Of a stretch of 24,581 nucleotides of DNA, positions 7,586 to 14,529 are shown piece after piece. Below the pieces are notes generated by a model. The model saw only the letters and a list, made by a program, of their open reading frames with translations, did no database searches and was not told the origin of the DNA. Source of the DNA: CAYRGQ01 sp964444885 (lineage in GTDB: Bacteria > Bacteroidota > Bacteroidia > Sphingobacteriales > Sphingobacteriaceae); assembly GCA_964444885.1 (NCBI GenBank), contig CAYUIZ010000037.1:1-24581 (forward strand), in the 5' to 3' direction. The number at the start of each line of letters is the position of its first letter. Within the stretch, counting starts at the first letter, position 1. A program made the translations under genes and the position numbers.

Positions 7586-7731
7586 GTGCGGTAGCTCGGG
7601 GACGCTGCCGGCGTTGGTGCAAGGTTTTGTGCGCGATGTGAGCCGCATAGACCGGCAAATTTTTAAATGGGAATCAATATCCGGTTTAAATTGTTTATTT
7701 TTAAAAACACATTAACCAAGCAAATAAGACC

Positions 7732-8199
7732 ATGGAAAGCCAACGTATTCAGTACAGCCGGATCCTCGTGGCCACCGACGAAAGCGAGTGTGCGAAAAAG
7801 GCGCTCGAACATGCGCGAAACATCGCCGAAATCAATAACGCGTCGGTCGCACTCGTACACGTGATGGAGGTTGCCGCCCAGACAAACTATGTGTCCGATC
7901 CCTTGCTGGGCCAGCAACCTATTGTTGTGCCGGATACAACAGAGGTGCAAATGGAGCACGCAAAATCCTTACTCGCCGAAATAGCGGAGCAGTTTTCGGG
8001 CGTGCGGGAAGTGTACACGTTTAGCCGCGTGGGCATACCCCGGCAGGAAATCCTCGACGTAGCGGCCGAATGGAACGCTGATCTCATTATCATGGGTACC
8101 CACGGGCGAACGGGTTTCGACCACTTTCTGTCTGGCAGCGTCTCAGAAAGCGTCGTTCGGCGGTCGCAGTGCCCCGTTTTGGTCGTGCCCTGCAAGTAG
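7732..8199 (+). CDS. Universal stress protein (UspA family)
   Basis: This 155-residue single-domain Usp protein has the alpha/beta Rossmann-like fold that dimerises and, in one subclass, binds ATP. The opening RILVATDESECAKKALEHA gives strand 1 with the ATP-contacting aspartate. The C-terminal loop GTHGRTGFDHFLSGSVSE (122-139) fits the ATP-binding pattern Gx2Gx9G(S/T), so this is likely an ATP-binding member. The end (CPVLVVPCK) is the usual last strand. The start is fixed by ATG at 7732 and by family length. Upstream is A+T-rich sequence without a clear TAnnTTTG box. A hairpin downstream (8227-8255) probably ends transcription from both this gene and the converging ferredoxin gene. Confidence 0.92.
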   Translation: MESQRIQYSRILVATDESECAKKALEHARNIAEINNASVALVHVMEVAAQTNYVSDPLLGQQPIVVPDTTEVQMEHAKSLLAEIAEQFSGVREVYTFSRVGIPRQEILDVAAEWNADLIIMGTHGRTGFDHFLSGSVSESVVRRSQCPVLVVPCK

Positions 8200-8223
8200 C
8201 AACCCCTAGCGATTACGGCATAC

Positions 8224-8255
8224 AAAAGCCCGACAACGAGATGCGCTGTCGGGCT
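8224..8255. terminator. Bidirectional hairpin between convergent usp and ferredoxin genes
   Basis: Arms AGCCCGACA (8227-8235) and TGTCGGGCT (8247-8255) pair perfectly around an 11-base loop. The minus-strand copy is followed by TTTT, while the plus strand is followed only by TGTG. It therefore fits best as the ferredoxin terminator, with weaker action on usp. Confidence 0.7.
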
Positions 8256-8282
8256 TGTGCAATAGGGTGCTGGTTGGCGTGC

Positions 8283-8633
8283 TTATTCGGCGTGTAGCCA
8301 AGCTTTCTTAGCGAGCAATTCCTCCTCCGTTTCCCGCACGTCTTCGTCATCGACGCAGCAGTCGACCGGGCACACGGCGGCGCATTGCGGTTCATCGTGG
8401 AAACCAACGCATTCCGTACATTTGTCCGACACAATGTAATATACCTCGTCCGAAATGGCGGCCTGCTCCTCGTCTGCGTTCAGTGTTGTACCGTCTCCAA
8501 AGTCAATCATTCCCGCCAGCGCCGTACCGTCGGCGAAACGCCAAGCCACGCCCGCGTCATAGATGGCGTTGTTTGGGCATTCCGGCTCGCAGGCCCCGCA
8601 GTTGATGCATTCGTCTGTTATCTTAATAGCCAT
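8283..8633 (-). CDS. 2x[4Fe-4S] ferredoxin
   Basis: This 116-residue dicluster ferredoxin is a low-potential electron carrier in the cytoplasm. The first cluster motif is C9-x2-C12-x2-C15-x3-C19 (ECINCGACEPECP). The second is C72-x2-C75-x8-C84-x3-C88, with the 8-residue spacer typical of YfhL/Chromatium-type ferredoxins. Two extra cysteines follow directly (C92, C93). The two clusters are separated by an insertion of about 50 acidic residues, longer than in minimal ferredoxins. The start has a purine-rich Shine-Dalgarno-like AAAGGGAGG about 12 bases upstream (8646-8654), unusual for this window. It is divergent from the acyl-CoA reductase gene. This pairing is recalled as common in the phylum and suggests an electron-transfer link, which is not shown here. 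Confidence 0.9.
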   Translation of the reverse strand: MAIKITDECINCGACEPECPNNAIYDAGVAWRFADGTALAGMIDFGDGTTLNADEEQAAISDEVYYIVSDKCTECVGFHDEPQCAAVCPVDCCVDDEDVRETEEELLAKKAWLHAE

Positions 8634-8757
8634 TTATTCGATATCCTCCCTTTATGATCAAGAAACTATTTCCTATGTTTGCCTAACGGTATTCCGACAG
8701 GAAAACATAATAATCTACAAGTATAGTAGTCTTTTTCGGACTCCCAAATTTTTGTGG

Positions 8758-8765
8758 CAAATATA
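8758..8765 (-). promoter_or_regulatory. Possible -7 box for the ferredoxin gene
   Basis: On the minus strand this reads TATATTTG, an exact TAnnTTTG. It would give a leader of about 120 bases. A weaker box, TATACTTG, lies closer to the gene at about 8718-8725. No clear -33 element was found for either. Confidence 0.35.
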
Positions 8766-8803
8766 CAATAAATCTCAGGTTACTTGGATAAGGAAAGCAT
8801 ATT

Positions 8804-9820
8804 TTGACAAAGCAACAACGAATAGAAGCGTTTGCCCGATTGGGCGCCTACCTCGCCACACCCGGCACATCCCTAGACGAAGCCGTGGCGCGGGCGTATG
8901 CTCAAAACCCGTGGTACACCCCGGAGAGTTCGTGGCAGGCGTTGCGTGCTTGGGCCGCGGTGCTCACACCCGAAAAGCTAGACTCTTGGCTCGCGCCCTA
9001 TGGGTTCGAAGAAGAATCCGCACGTAGCGTGGGGCTGATTTTGGCGGGTAATATTCCGCTTGTCGGGTTGCACGATATGATTTGTGTGCTGGCGGCAGGC
9101 TTTCACGCGCAAGTCAAATTGTCTTCTGCCGATAGCCAATTGACGAAGCACCTGTTGCACAAACTATTCGAAATTGAGCCGGGTTTTGCCAAGCAAGTAA
9201 CCGTGGTGGAACGCCTGCAGGGTTTTGATTTGGTCATCGCAACGGGAAGCGACAACAGCTCGCGTTATTTCGAACATTATTTCGGCAACAAACCCCACAT
9301 CATCCGCAAGAACCGCAATAGCGTGGCTGTGCTGGATGGGGGAGAGAGCCCTGCCGAACTGGCCGCGCTGGGGCACGATATTTTCGACTATTTCGGTCTG
9401 GGATGCCGCAATGTGTCGAAGGTCTATTTGCCGGAAGGGTACGCTATCGCAACCTTTTTTGAGGGTATTGCGTCGTTTCAAAAGGTGCTGGACCACCACA
9501 AGTACGCCAATAATTACGACTATAATAAGTCCATTTACCTGATCAACGGCGATACGCATTGGGACAATGGCTTTGTGCTCCTTAAGCCGGATACGCGGAT
9601 CGCGTCGCCGCTTGCGGTGCTGTACAGCGAGGAATACAGCGACAAGCAGGCGCTGGTGCAGCGTCTCGATGCAGATGCCGGTCTGTTGCAGTGCGTTGTC
9701 AGCCGGCAAGGCCTGCCGACTTCGGTGCCGGTATTCCCATTTGGGTACAGCCAGAAGCCCGAGCTGGACGACTATGCCGACGGTGTGAATACGCTGGACT
9801 TTCTAGCCCGGCACCGATAG
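8804..9820 (+). CDS. Acyl-CoA reductase, LuxC-like
   Basis: This 338-residue NAD(P)H-dependent enzyme of the LuxC/aldehyde-dehydrogenase-like superfamily would reduce an acyl-CoA or acyl thioester to the aldehyde. Visible motifs are GNIPLVGLHD (82-91), the nucleotide-side loop ATGSDNSSRYF (146-156), and GLGCRNVSK with the likely catalytic Cys at 201. It is shorter than LuxC (about 480 residues), as expected for the Bacteroidota version. The start is TTG at 8804: a TAA stop lies in frame just upstream (8788-8790), and AAGGAAAG at about 8790-8797 is a plausible ribosome site. The ferredoxin gene is divergent from it, with a 170-base shared control region. The physiological acyl substrate is unknown. 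Confidence 0.85.
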   Translation: MTKQQRIEAFARLGAYLATPGTSLDEAVARAYAQNPWYTPESSWQALRAWAAVLTPEKLDSWLAPYGFEEESARSVGLILAGNIPLVGLHDMICVLAAGFHAQVKLSSADSQLTKHLLHKLFEIEPGFAKQVTVVERLQGFDLVIATGSDNSSRYFEHYFGNKPHIIRKNRNSVAVLDGGESPAELAALGHDIFDYFGLGCRNVSKVYLPEGYAIATFFEGIASFQKVLDHHKYANNYDYNKSIYLINGDTHWDNGFVLLKPDTRIASPLAVLYSEEYSDKQALVQRLDADAGLLQCVVSRQGLPTSVPVFPFGYSQKPELDDYADGVNTLDFLARHR

Positions 9821-9860
9821 CCCGCGTCCCGCGAATCGGTGCAAATAAACTGTGCCCCCG

Positions 9861-9892
9861 TTGTGTTTACATACTGATTTATGCTACCTTTG
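9861..9892 (+). promoter_or_regulatory. Bacteroidota-type promoter of the 67-residue gene and ftsE
   Basis: TTG at 9861-9863 and TACCTTTG at 9885-9892 are separated by 21 bases, matching the -33/-7 arrangement. Only seven bases separate the -7 box from the ATG at 9900, so the transcript would have almost no leader. Confidence 0.65.
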
Positions 9893-9899
9893 CGATGCC

Positions 9900-10103
9900 A
9901 TGTATGTCATCAAAGTAAAAGGAGTAGCCAAGATTCCGGATTACGTGCAATTGCGCGATGAGGAATTTACCTTGTTGGCTTATTTTCGGGTCGACCGCCC
10001 AGACAAGTCCCTCGAAAAACTGGGCTTGTTGGACAAAGCTGATCAGATCATGGACATCGTGCGCGCAATGCCTTTTGGTGAAATCAAAAAATTAGACTTG
10101 TAG
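9900..10103 (+). CDS. Conserved-looking 67-residue protein upstream of ftsE
   Basis: This small protein starts MYVIKVKGVAKIPDYVQ and ends MPFGEIKKLDL. No membrane segment, signal or metal motif is seen. It looks like a compact alpha/beta domain with a charged DRPDKSLEKLG middle part. An earlier in-frame ATG at 9852 is rejected because it lies before the promoter -7 box. The stop is followed after five bases by the ftsE start, so the two are almost certainly one operon. Proteins of this kind beside FtsE are recalled from related bacteria, but no function is known to me. It could assist FtsE or simply share its promoter. Confidence 0.75.
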   Translation: MYVIKVKGVAKIPDYVQLRDEEFTLLAYFRVDRPDKSLEKLGLLDKADQIMDIVRAMPFGEIKKLDL

Positions 10104-10108
10104 AACCT

Positions 10109-10789
10109 ATGGTCGGAGATACCGTTATCACGCTTAAGAACGTTGACATTTACCAGCCTAAGCACTTGGTGTTGACCAACGTCAACCTGAAAATTGACAA
10201 AGGCGAGTTTGTCTTTCTGATTGGGCAGACGGGCAGTGGCAAAAGCAGCTTGCTGAAGGTCATCTACGGGGAACTGCACATTGCCAGTGGCGAGGGGATG
10301 GTGGCCGGGTTTGACTTGAAGCGCCTGCGCGAAAGCGAAGTGCCCTTCCTGCGGCGCAAACTGGGTATCGTCTTTCAGGACTTTCATCTGCTGACGGACC
10401 GTACCGTCGAAAAAAACCTCGAATTCGCCTTGCGGGCGACCGGCTGGAAAGACAAGCAGTTGATCAAAAACCGTATGCTGGACGTGCTGGAAAAGGTTGG
10501 CCTGCGGTCCAAGTTGAAGAAAATGCCCCACGAGCTATCCGGCGGAGAGCAGCAGCGCGTAGTGATTGCTCGAGCCTTGCTTAATAATCCCGAAATTATA
10601 CTGGCCGACGAACCCACCGGGAACCTGGATCCCGAAACATCCGAAGGTATCGTACTCCTTTTGAAAGAAATCAGCCGGTCGGGTACGGCGATTCTCATGG
10701 CCACCCACGATTACCAGATTATACGCAATATGCCATCGCGCATCATCCGAACCGCGGACACCGCGTTGGAAGATAATGTGACGATCTAG
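10109..10789 (+). CDS. ftsE: FtsE-type ABC transporter ATP-binding protein
   Basis: This 226-residue ATPase probably pairs with the membrane protein FtsX at the divisome, where ATP hydrolysis controls peptidoglycan hydrolases. The ABC motifs are complete: Walker A GQTGSGKSS (39-47), Q-loop Q90, signature LSGGEQQR (143-150), Walker B ILADEP (164-169) and the H-loop His200 in MATHD. The length and the VFQDFHLL, ADEPTGNLD phrases place it in the FtsE/LolD/MacB subgroup; assignment to FtsE follows from overall resemblance. No ftsX lies next to it, since grpE-dnaJ follow after about 145 bases. The FtsX-fold permease at 19402 looks LolC/E-like rather than FtsX. The gene is co-transcribed with the 67-residue gene just upstream. 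Confidence 0.82.
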   Translation: MVGDTVITLKNVDIYQPKHLVLTNVNLKIDKGEFVFLIGQTGSGKSSLLKVIYGELHIASGEGMVAGFDLKRLRESEVPFLRRKLGIVFQDFHLLTDRTVEKNLEFALRATGWKDKQLIKNRMLDVLEKVGLRSKLKKMPHELSGGEQQRVVIARALLNNPEIILADEPTGNLDPETSEGIVLLLKEISRSGTAILMATHDYQIIRNMPSRIIRTADTALEDNVTI

Positions 10790-10887
10790 CCAGGCAACTG
10801 CCAAAACCCTCATATTTCCGTCAAAATGCGTGTTTTGCGTGCTGAAAACTGACAGCATGGCGGTGTTTTGGAGGTTGGCAAAGCGTT

Positions 10888-10905
10888 TGATAAAACATTT
10901 TATCA
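10888..10905. promoter_or_regulatory. 18-bp palindrome upstream of grpE-dnaJ
   Basis: TGATAAAA and TTTTATCA pair exactly around CA. A third half-like TGATAGG begins at 10911. The site lies 30 bases before the grpE ATG and could be an operator or part of the core promoter. No CIRCE element is seen. Confidence 0.45.
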
Positions 10906-10935
10906 GTATTTGATAGGTTATAATTGACTGATACC

Positions 10936-11487
10936 ATGGGAGAAAACAAGAAAAATAACGATGCGAAAGCGATGATGGACGAACAGCAAGAAATGGCACA
11001 GGAGCAGGTTGTGCAAGAAAGTGAAGAGACCGTAGAAAATGCTGAACCCGATTTGCAGGCCGCGATAGAAGCCGCAAACGATAAATATATCAGGCTGTAT
11101 GCCGAATTCGATAACTACAAACGGCGGACGGCCAAAGAGCGCGTTGCACTCATCCAGAGTGCAGGCAAAGACGTGATCTCCAGTTTGCTGCCTATTTTGG
11201 ATGATTTTGACCGGGCATTGAACGCCATGGAGCAGGCCAGCAATATCGACTCCATTCGCGAAGGTATTGTGCTGGTGAGCCAAAAACTAAAGAAAACACT
11301 TGGGCAGCAGGGCCTCAAAGAGATGGAATCCATCGGCAGACCGTTTGATGCCGACTTGCAGGAGGCCATCACGAGCGTGCCGGCACCTAGCGATGAAATG
11401 AAAGGAAAAGTGATCGACGAAATCGAAAAAGGCTATTTCCTTAACGACCTCGTGCTGCGGCACGCCAAAGTAGTGGTCGGAAATTAA
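10936..11487 (+). CDS. grpE: Nucleotide exchange factor GrpE
   Basis: This is the co-chaperone that releases ADP from DnaK. From the chosen ATG it has 183 residues. The N-terminal 45 residues are acidic and disordered-looking, with repeated Glu/Gln. A long helix follows, then the family core: YIRLYAEFDNYKRRTAKER (about residues 51-69), VISSLLPILDDFDRAL, the GI-x-LVSQKLKKTL helix, and the C-terminal beta domain with FDADLQEAITSVP. The last strand ends GYFLNDLVLRHAKVVV. A TTG at 10924 would extend it by four residues (MTDT) and cannot be excluded. dnaJ starts 14 bases after the stop, so the two form an operon. No dnaK is present in the window. Confidence 0.95.
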   Translation: MGENKKNNDAKAMMDEQQEMAQEQVVQESEETVENAEPDLQAAIEAANDKYIRLYAEFDNYKRRTAKERVALIQSAGKDVISSLLPILDDFDRALNAMEQASNIDSIREGIVLVSQKLKKTLGQQGLKEMESIGRPFDADLQEAITSVPAPSDEMKGKVIDEIEKGYFLNDLVLRHAKVVVGN

Positions 11488-11501
11488 TACAACAAAAAAA
11501 C

Positions 11502-12650
11502 ATGGCGAAGAGAGATTACTATGATGTGTTGGGTGTGTCCAAAAATGCTGATTCAGCGGAGATCAAGTCCGCGTACCGGAAACTGGCCATCAAATACCAC
11601 CCCGACAAAAATCCCGATAACAAGGAAGCCGAAGAGAAGTTTAAGGAAGCCGCGGAGGCTTACGAGGTACTGAGCAACCCCGAGAAAAAGCAGCGCTATG
11701 ACCAGTTTGGCCATGCGGGCGGGCAAGGTGGCTTTGGCGGCGGTGGCAGCATGAATATGGAAGACATATTCAGCCAGTTTGGAGATATATTCGGTGGCGG
11801 AGGAAGCCCTTTCGACAGCTTCTTTGGTGGCGGCGGACGTCAGGGCGGACGCCGGGTGTCCAAAGGAAGCAACCTACGCATCAAGGTCAAACTCACGCTC
11901 GAGGAAATTGCCAAGGGTGCGGAGAAGAAAATCAAGGTCAACAAACAAGTGATCTGTTCTTCGTGCGACGGAAGCGGAGCCAAGGATAAATCATCCTTCC
12001 ATACCTGCCGTAATTGTAACGGCTCGGGCACCGTTAGGCGGGTGACAAATACCATTCTGGGCCAAATGCAAACCACCAGTACCTGTAATGCGTGCGGCGG
12101 CGAAGGCGTGGAAATAACTGCAAAATGTACGGCCTGCCGTGGCGACGGCTTGGTGCGCGGCGAGGAAACGATTACCATCAATATCCCTGCCGGCGTCAGC
12201 GAAGGCATGCAGCTGTCGATGAGCGGCAAGGGCAATGCCGCGCCCCGGAGCGGTATCCCCGGCGATTTGATTATCCTGATCGAAGAGGTGCCGCATGAGC
12301 ACCTCAAGCGGGAGGGAATGAACATCATCTATGATCTATACGTGAATTTTGTCGATGCGGCGATCGGCACGAGCGTCGAGGTACCGACGATCGATGGCAA
12401 AGCCAAAATTAAAGTAGAGCCCGGCACGCAAGGAGGTAAAATCCTGCGCTTAAAAGGCAAAGGTGTCCCGGAAGTGAATTCCTACCATCGGGGCGACCAA
12501 TTGGTGTATGTCAATGTGTGGACGCCCAAAGTACTTTCGGCGGAAGAGAAGAGCCTGTTGGAATCGCTGCGTAATTCGCCGAATTTCAAGCCGCAACCTG
12601 GACGTAGCGAGAAGTCGTTTTTCGAACGCGTGAAAGAGTACTTCGAATAA
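11502..12650 (+). CDS. dnaJ: Chaperone protein DnaJ
   Basis: This 382-residue type I J-protein delivers unfolded clients to DnaK and stimulates its ATPase. The J domain occupies residues 1-70 with the HPD tripeptide at 33-35 (KYHPDKNP). A Gly/Phe-rich linker follows (about 73-125). The zinc-binding domain has four CxxCxGxG-type repeats: CSSCDGSG, CRNCNGSG, CNACGGEG and CTACRGDG. The C-terminal client-binding domains hold TINIPAGVSEGMQL and the usual PGTQGGKILRLKGKG stretch. All elements are intact and the length is normal. The initiation region is A-rich (ACAAAAAAAC) with no Shine-Dalgarno. The gene is closed by a strong terminator at 12676-12705. Confidence 0.97.
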   Translation: MAKRDYYDVLGVSKNADSAEIKSAYRKLAIKYHPDKNPDNKEAEEKFKEAAEAYEVLSNPEKKQRYDQFGHAGGQGGFGGGGSMNMEDIFSQFGDIFGGGGSPFDSFFGGGGRQGGRRVSKGSNLRIKVKLTLEEIAKGAEKKIKVNKQVICSSCDGSGAKDKSSFHTCRNCNGSGTVRRVTNTILGQMQTTSTCNACGGEGVEITAKCTACRGDGLVRGEETITINIPAGVSEGMQLSMSGKGNAAPRSGIPGDLIILIEEVPHEHLKREGMNIIYDLYVNFVDAAIGTSVEVPTIDGKAKIKVEPGTQGGKILRLKGKGVPEVNSYHRGDQLVYVNVWTPKVLSAEEKSLLESLRNSPNFKPQPGRSEKSFFERVKEYFE

Positions 12651-12675
12651 GGTCACGCGTAGGGGAATAGGGACA

Positions 12676-12705
12676 CGGGGCTGGTCGTACGGCCCCGGTT
12701 TTTTT
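12676..12705 (+). terminator. Rho-independent terminator of grpE-dnaJ
   Basis: Stem CGGGGC (12676-12681) pairs with GCCCCG (12692-12697) around a 10-base loop. After one further G come seven T (12699-12705). It lies 26 bases after the dnaJ stop. Confidence 0.85.
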
Positions 12706-12741
12706 ACGGGCATATTCCGCTCGGAATACAGGATAAATTCT

Positions 12742-12749
12742 TATTTTTG
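12742..12749 (+). promoter_or_regulatory. Putative -7 box of the tRNA-Arg gene
   Basis: TATTTTTG matches TAnnTTTG and lies 15 bases before the mature tRNA 5' end. A -33 TTG is not evident. Confidence 0.45.
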
Positions 12750-12764
12750 CAGCTTATCGCGCAC

Positions 12765-12838
12765 GCGCCAATAGCTCAGCTGGATAGAGCAACGGTTTTC
12801 TAAACCGTCGGTCTCAGGTTCGAATCCTGATTGGCGTA
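12765..12838 (+). tRNA. tRNA-Arg (anticodon TCT)
   Basis: This 74-base cloverleaf reads the AGA codon. The acceptor stem GCGCCAA pairs with TTGGCGT, with one terminal G-T pair. The D arm GCTC/GAGC follows. The anticodon stem ACGGT/ACCGT holds loop TTTCTAA, with TCT at the three central positions. The variable loop is five bases. The T arm TCAGG/CCTGA holds TTCGAAT. The discriminator base is A (12838), followed by CAG, so CCA is not encoded. No integrase or duplicated 3' end that would mark an integrated element was noticed within the window. Confidence 0.95.
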
Positions 12839-12845
12839 CAGAAAC

Positions 12846-12876
12846 AGCCGTTCTATTAATGTAGAGCGGCTTTTTT
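12846..12876 (+). terminator. Terminator of the tRNA-Arg gene
   Basis: AGCCGTTCTA (12846-12855) pairs with TAGAGCGGCT (12862-12871) with one wobble pair, followed by a run of T to 12876. It lies eight bases after the tRNA. Confidence 0.85.
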
Positions 12877-13189
12877 GTGCCAATCCGCTCAGGCCAAACC
12901 GGATTTCGAACCGCAAGTAACGATGTGAAAAGTGTTGGAATGGGGATCGAAATGGGCCTGGTGAGGTTTTGACCTGGAAGGCTTACCCCGTTTCGCAAAC
13001 GTTGTGTTCGTTTCGTTCAGCCCGACAATAGGAGCTGTGGAACACCAGCCCTGGAGTGGAGGGGCTTTACGTTAAATATTCAGGAAATTCGCCTTTAAGC
13101 GATAATCAACCCCGGGCGCTCGCCATGGAGACATTACGCGCTATTTTCCTTCCAAAAAAATCATTAACTTTACCATAAAACACAAGCAA
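12877..13189. other. Gene-free stretch with repeat remnants
   Basis: No convincing gene is seen in this stretch of about 310 bases. It contains AGCCC...GGGCT complementary ends near 13048-13065 and, at 13108-13131, a segment closely matching the right end of the dispersed element at 24471-24493. The last 30 bases are A+T-rich. They hold TAACTTTA (13165-13172), one base off a -7 box, before the ATG at 13190. Confidence 0.5.
13108..13131. repeat. Degenerate right end of the dispersed palindromic element
   Basis: AACCCCGGGCGCTCGCCATG plus GAGA matches 24471-24493 (AACCCGGGCGTTAGCCATG plus GAGA) with one gap and two or so substitutions. The left part of the element is not clearly preserved here. 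Confidence 0.5.
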
Positions 13190-13414
13190 ATGATCGAACC
13201 TTTTGATCTCGTCGTACATGGCACGGCCTACGCAATTTTCCCGGACGGAGAGGACGTGTTCACGATCTACAAGGAAGGCAAGGAGTACCTTCAGATCCAG
13301 AAAGACACCGACACGCAATGGCTAAAGCTAGACCCCGAATCCGGATTGCCCCTTTTCGGTCTGGATGAGGAAGTAAATGCCATCGGGCAGGCGATCGTAG
13401 AAAGACAATCATGA
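13190..13414 (+). CDS. Hypothetical 74-residue acidic protein
   Basis: This small soluble protein starts MIEPFDLVVHGTAYAIFPDG. It continues as alternating hydrophobic and polar strands (VFTIYKEGKEYLQIQKD, then WLKLDPESGLPLFG) and ends in a short helix. No signal peptide, cysteine motif or membrane segment is visible. It looks like a conserved all-beta small protein. I recall similar hypothetical proteins in the Sphingobacteriales, but know no function. The FMN reductase gene begins 19 bases after its stop, so co-transcription is likely. The coding quality (third-position G/C bias like its neighbours) supports a real gene. The upstream region carries a near -7 box at 13165-13172. Confidence 0.65.
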   Translation: MIEPFDLVVHGTAYAIFPDGEDVFTIYKEGKEYLQIQKDTDTQWLKLDPESGLPLFGLDEEVNAIGQAIVERQS

Positions 13415-13433
13415 CCAAACTACGAGATTGCCC

Positions 13434-13991
13434 ATGAATATCACCATTATTTCCTCCAGCCCGCGGCCAGAAAGCGTAAGCGTACGCGTCGCCATGCATT
13501 TGGAACGGCTATTTGGACAGCGGACTAGCCATGCGATTACCTTGCTCGATGTCCGCGAATGGCTGGGCCATTTTCCCGAAGGACAAGCGGTGTACCGCAA
13601 GCGGGAGAATTGTCCCGAACAACTGTTGGCGCTGTATGATATCATGGACGCTACGGACGCGTTTATTCTGGTGTCGCCCGAATACAATGGAGGCTATCCC
13701 TTCGCGATGAAACGCCTGTTCGATCATTTCAACAAGCAATCGAAGAAAGTCTTTGGCATCGCCACCTCGTCTACAGGCCTGATGGGCGGCATGCGCGCGT
13801 CCTTGGCGCTGCAGCATTACGTGGTTGCGCTCTTTGGCGTGCTTTCTCCGCGAATGCTCATTACCCCCTCAGTAACCAGCAAGTTTGACGAGTCCGGAAA
13901 TTTGCTCGACAGCGGTTTCCAGCCGGCTATCGACAGTTTTATGACCGAATTCCTTTGGCTGGCCGAGGCGGTAGCCGGGGCAGCGAACTAA
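13434..13991 (+). CDS. NADPH-dependent FMN reductase family protein
   Basis: This 185-residue flavodoxin-like oxidoreductase probably transfers electrons from NAD(P)H to FMN, or to a quinone or azo-type acceptor. The start is set at the ATG that opens MNITIISSSPRPESVS. An in-frame TTG six bases earlier would add only two residues. The first strand plus SSSPRP is the FMN phosphate-binding loop of the family. VSPEYNGGYPFAMKRLFDHF is the second flavin-contacting segment, with the typical PEYNxxYP signature. ATSSTGLMGGMRASLAL is the third. Length is normal. It is packed between the 74-residue gene and the DinB-like gene, on the same strand with short gaps, so a small stress-related operon is possible. 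Confidence 0.88.
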   Translation: MNITIISSSPRPESVSVRVAMHLERLFGQRTSHAITLLDVREWLGHFPEGQAVYRKRENCPEQLLALYDIMDATDAFILVSPEYNGGYPFAMKRLFDHFNKQSKKVFGIATSSTGLMGGMRASLALQHYVVALFGVLSPRMLITPSVTSKFDESGNLLDSGFQPAIDSFMTEFLWLAEAVAGAAN

Positions 13992-14013
13992 TCGTACATC
14001 AACATCATCCTAT

Positions 14014-14529
14014 ATGAGTATTGACATCAAACAGCCGGAAGTCTGGATGCGTGGACCCGTCGCCGACGTGCCACCCTTGTTACAGCCCGTTGCCCATGCG
14101 TTATTGCAGGCGCATGAAGAAGTAGAACGATATCTTGCGGGGTTTGACGACAACCTATTGTGGGAAAAGCCCGGCGGGATGGCGGCGGTGGGCTTCCATT
14201 TGCAGCATCTTTCGGGGGTGGTCGACCGGCTGTTTACCTATGCCCGGGAAGAGGCCCTTTCAGCGGCACAATTTGCTGCTCTCCGTGCGGAGGGACAGGC
14301 CGATGCCGGTATTTCCTCACCGAAACTGGTGGAGGCCTTTGGCCAGCAGGTTCAGATGGCCGTAGCGCAATTGCGGGGGACAGATGAATCGAAATTGAGT
14401 GAGGCCCGGTATCTTGGGCGAAAGCGAATTCCCACAACCCAGGCCGGTCTGTTGTTCCATGCTGCCGAGCATATCCAACGGCACGTCGGACAGTTGCTGG
14501 TAACGGTGCGCTGGGTAGGGCAGGCCTAG
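14014..14529 (+). CDS. DinB-like domain protein
   Basis: This 171-residue four-helix-bundle protein belongs to the DinB/YfiT-like superfamily, whose members are mostly metal-dependent thiol S-transferases or of unknown function. The likely metal-binding histidines are in FHLQHLSGVVDRL (about residues 67-79) and in the C-terminal HAAEHIQRHVGQLL (about 149-162). This matches the three-His pattern of the family, in which helices 2 and 4 supply ligands. The N-terminal segment (MSIDIKQPEVWMRGPVADVP) precedes the bundle. The start ATG follows the FMN reductase stop by 22 bases. Its stop codon directly abuts the stop of the converging rsmG gene. Its substrate cannot be read from the sequence. Confidence 0.82.
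   Translation: MSIDIKQPEVWMRGPVADVPPLLQPVAHALLQAHEEVERYLAGFDDNLLWEKPGGMAAVGFHLQHLSGVVDRLFTYAREEALSAAQFAALRAEGQADAGISSPKLVEAFGQQVQMAVAQLRGTDESKLSEARYLGRKRIPTTQAGLLFHAAEHIQRHVGQLLVTVRWVGQA

Noticed and set aside
10924..10935. TTG start for grpE four residues upstream
   Set aside because: It is possible but less likely than the ATG at 10936. The extra residues (MTDT) carry no information either way.
12741..12998. Minus-strand ORF of 85 residues containing SGFEPETDGLENRCSIQLSY
   Set aside because: It is the antisense reading of the tRNA-Arg gene and its terminator, a well-known kind of false protein annotation.
12765..13189. tRNA-Arg as the attachment site of an integrated element
   Set aside because: No duplicated tRNA 3' end or integrase was found downstream. 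The following gap holds only repeat remnants, and ordinary genes resume at 13190.
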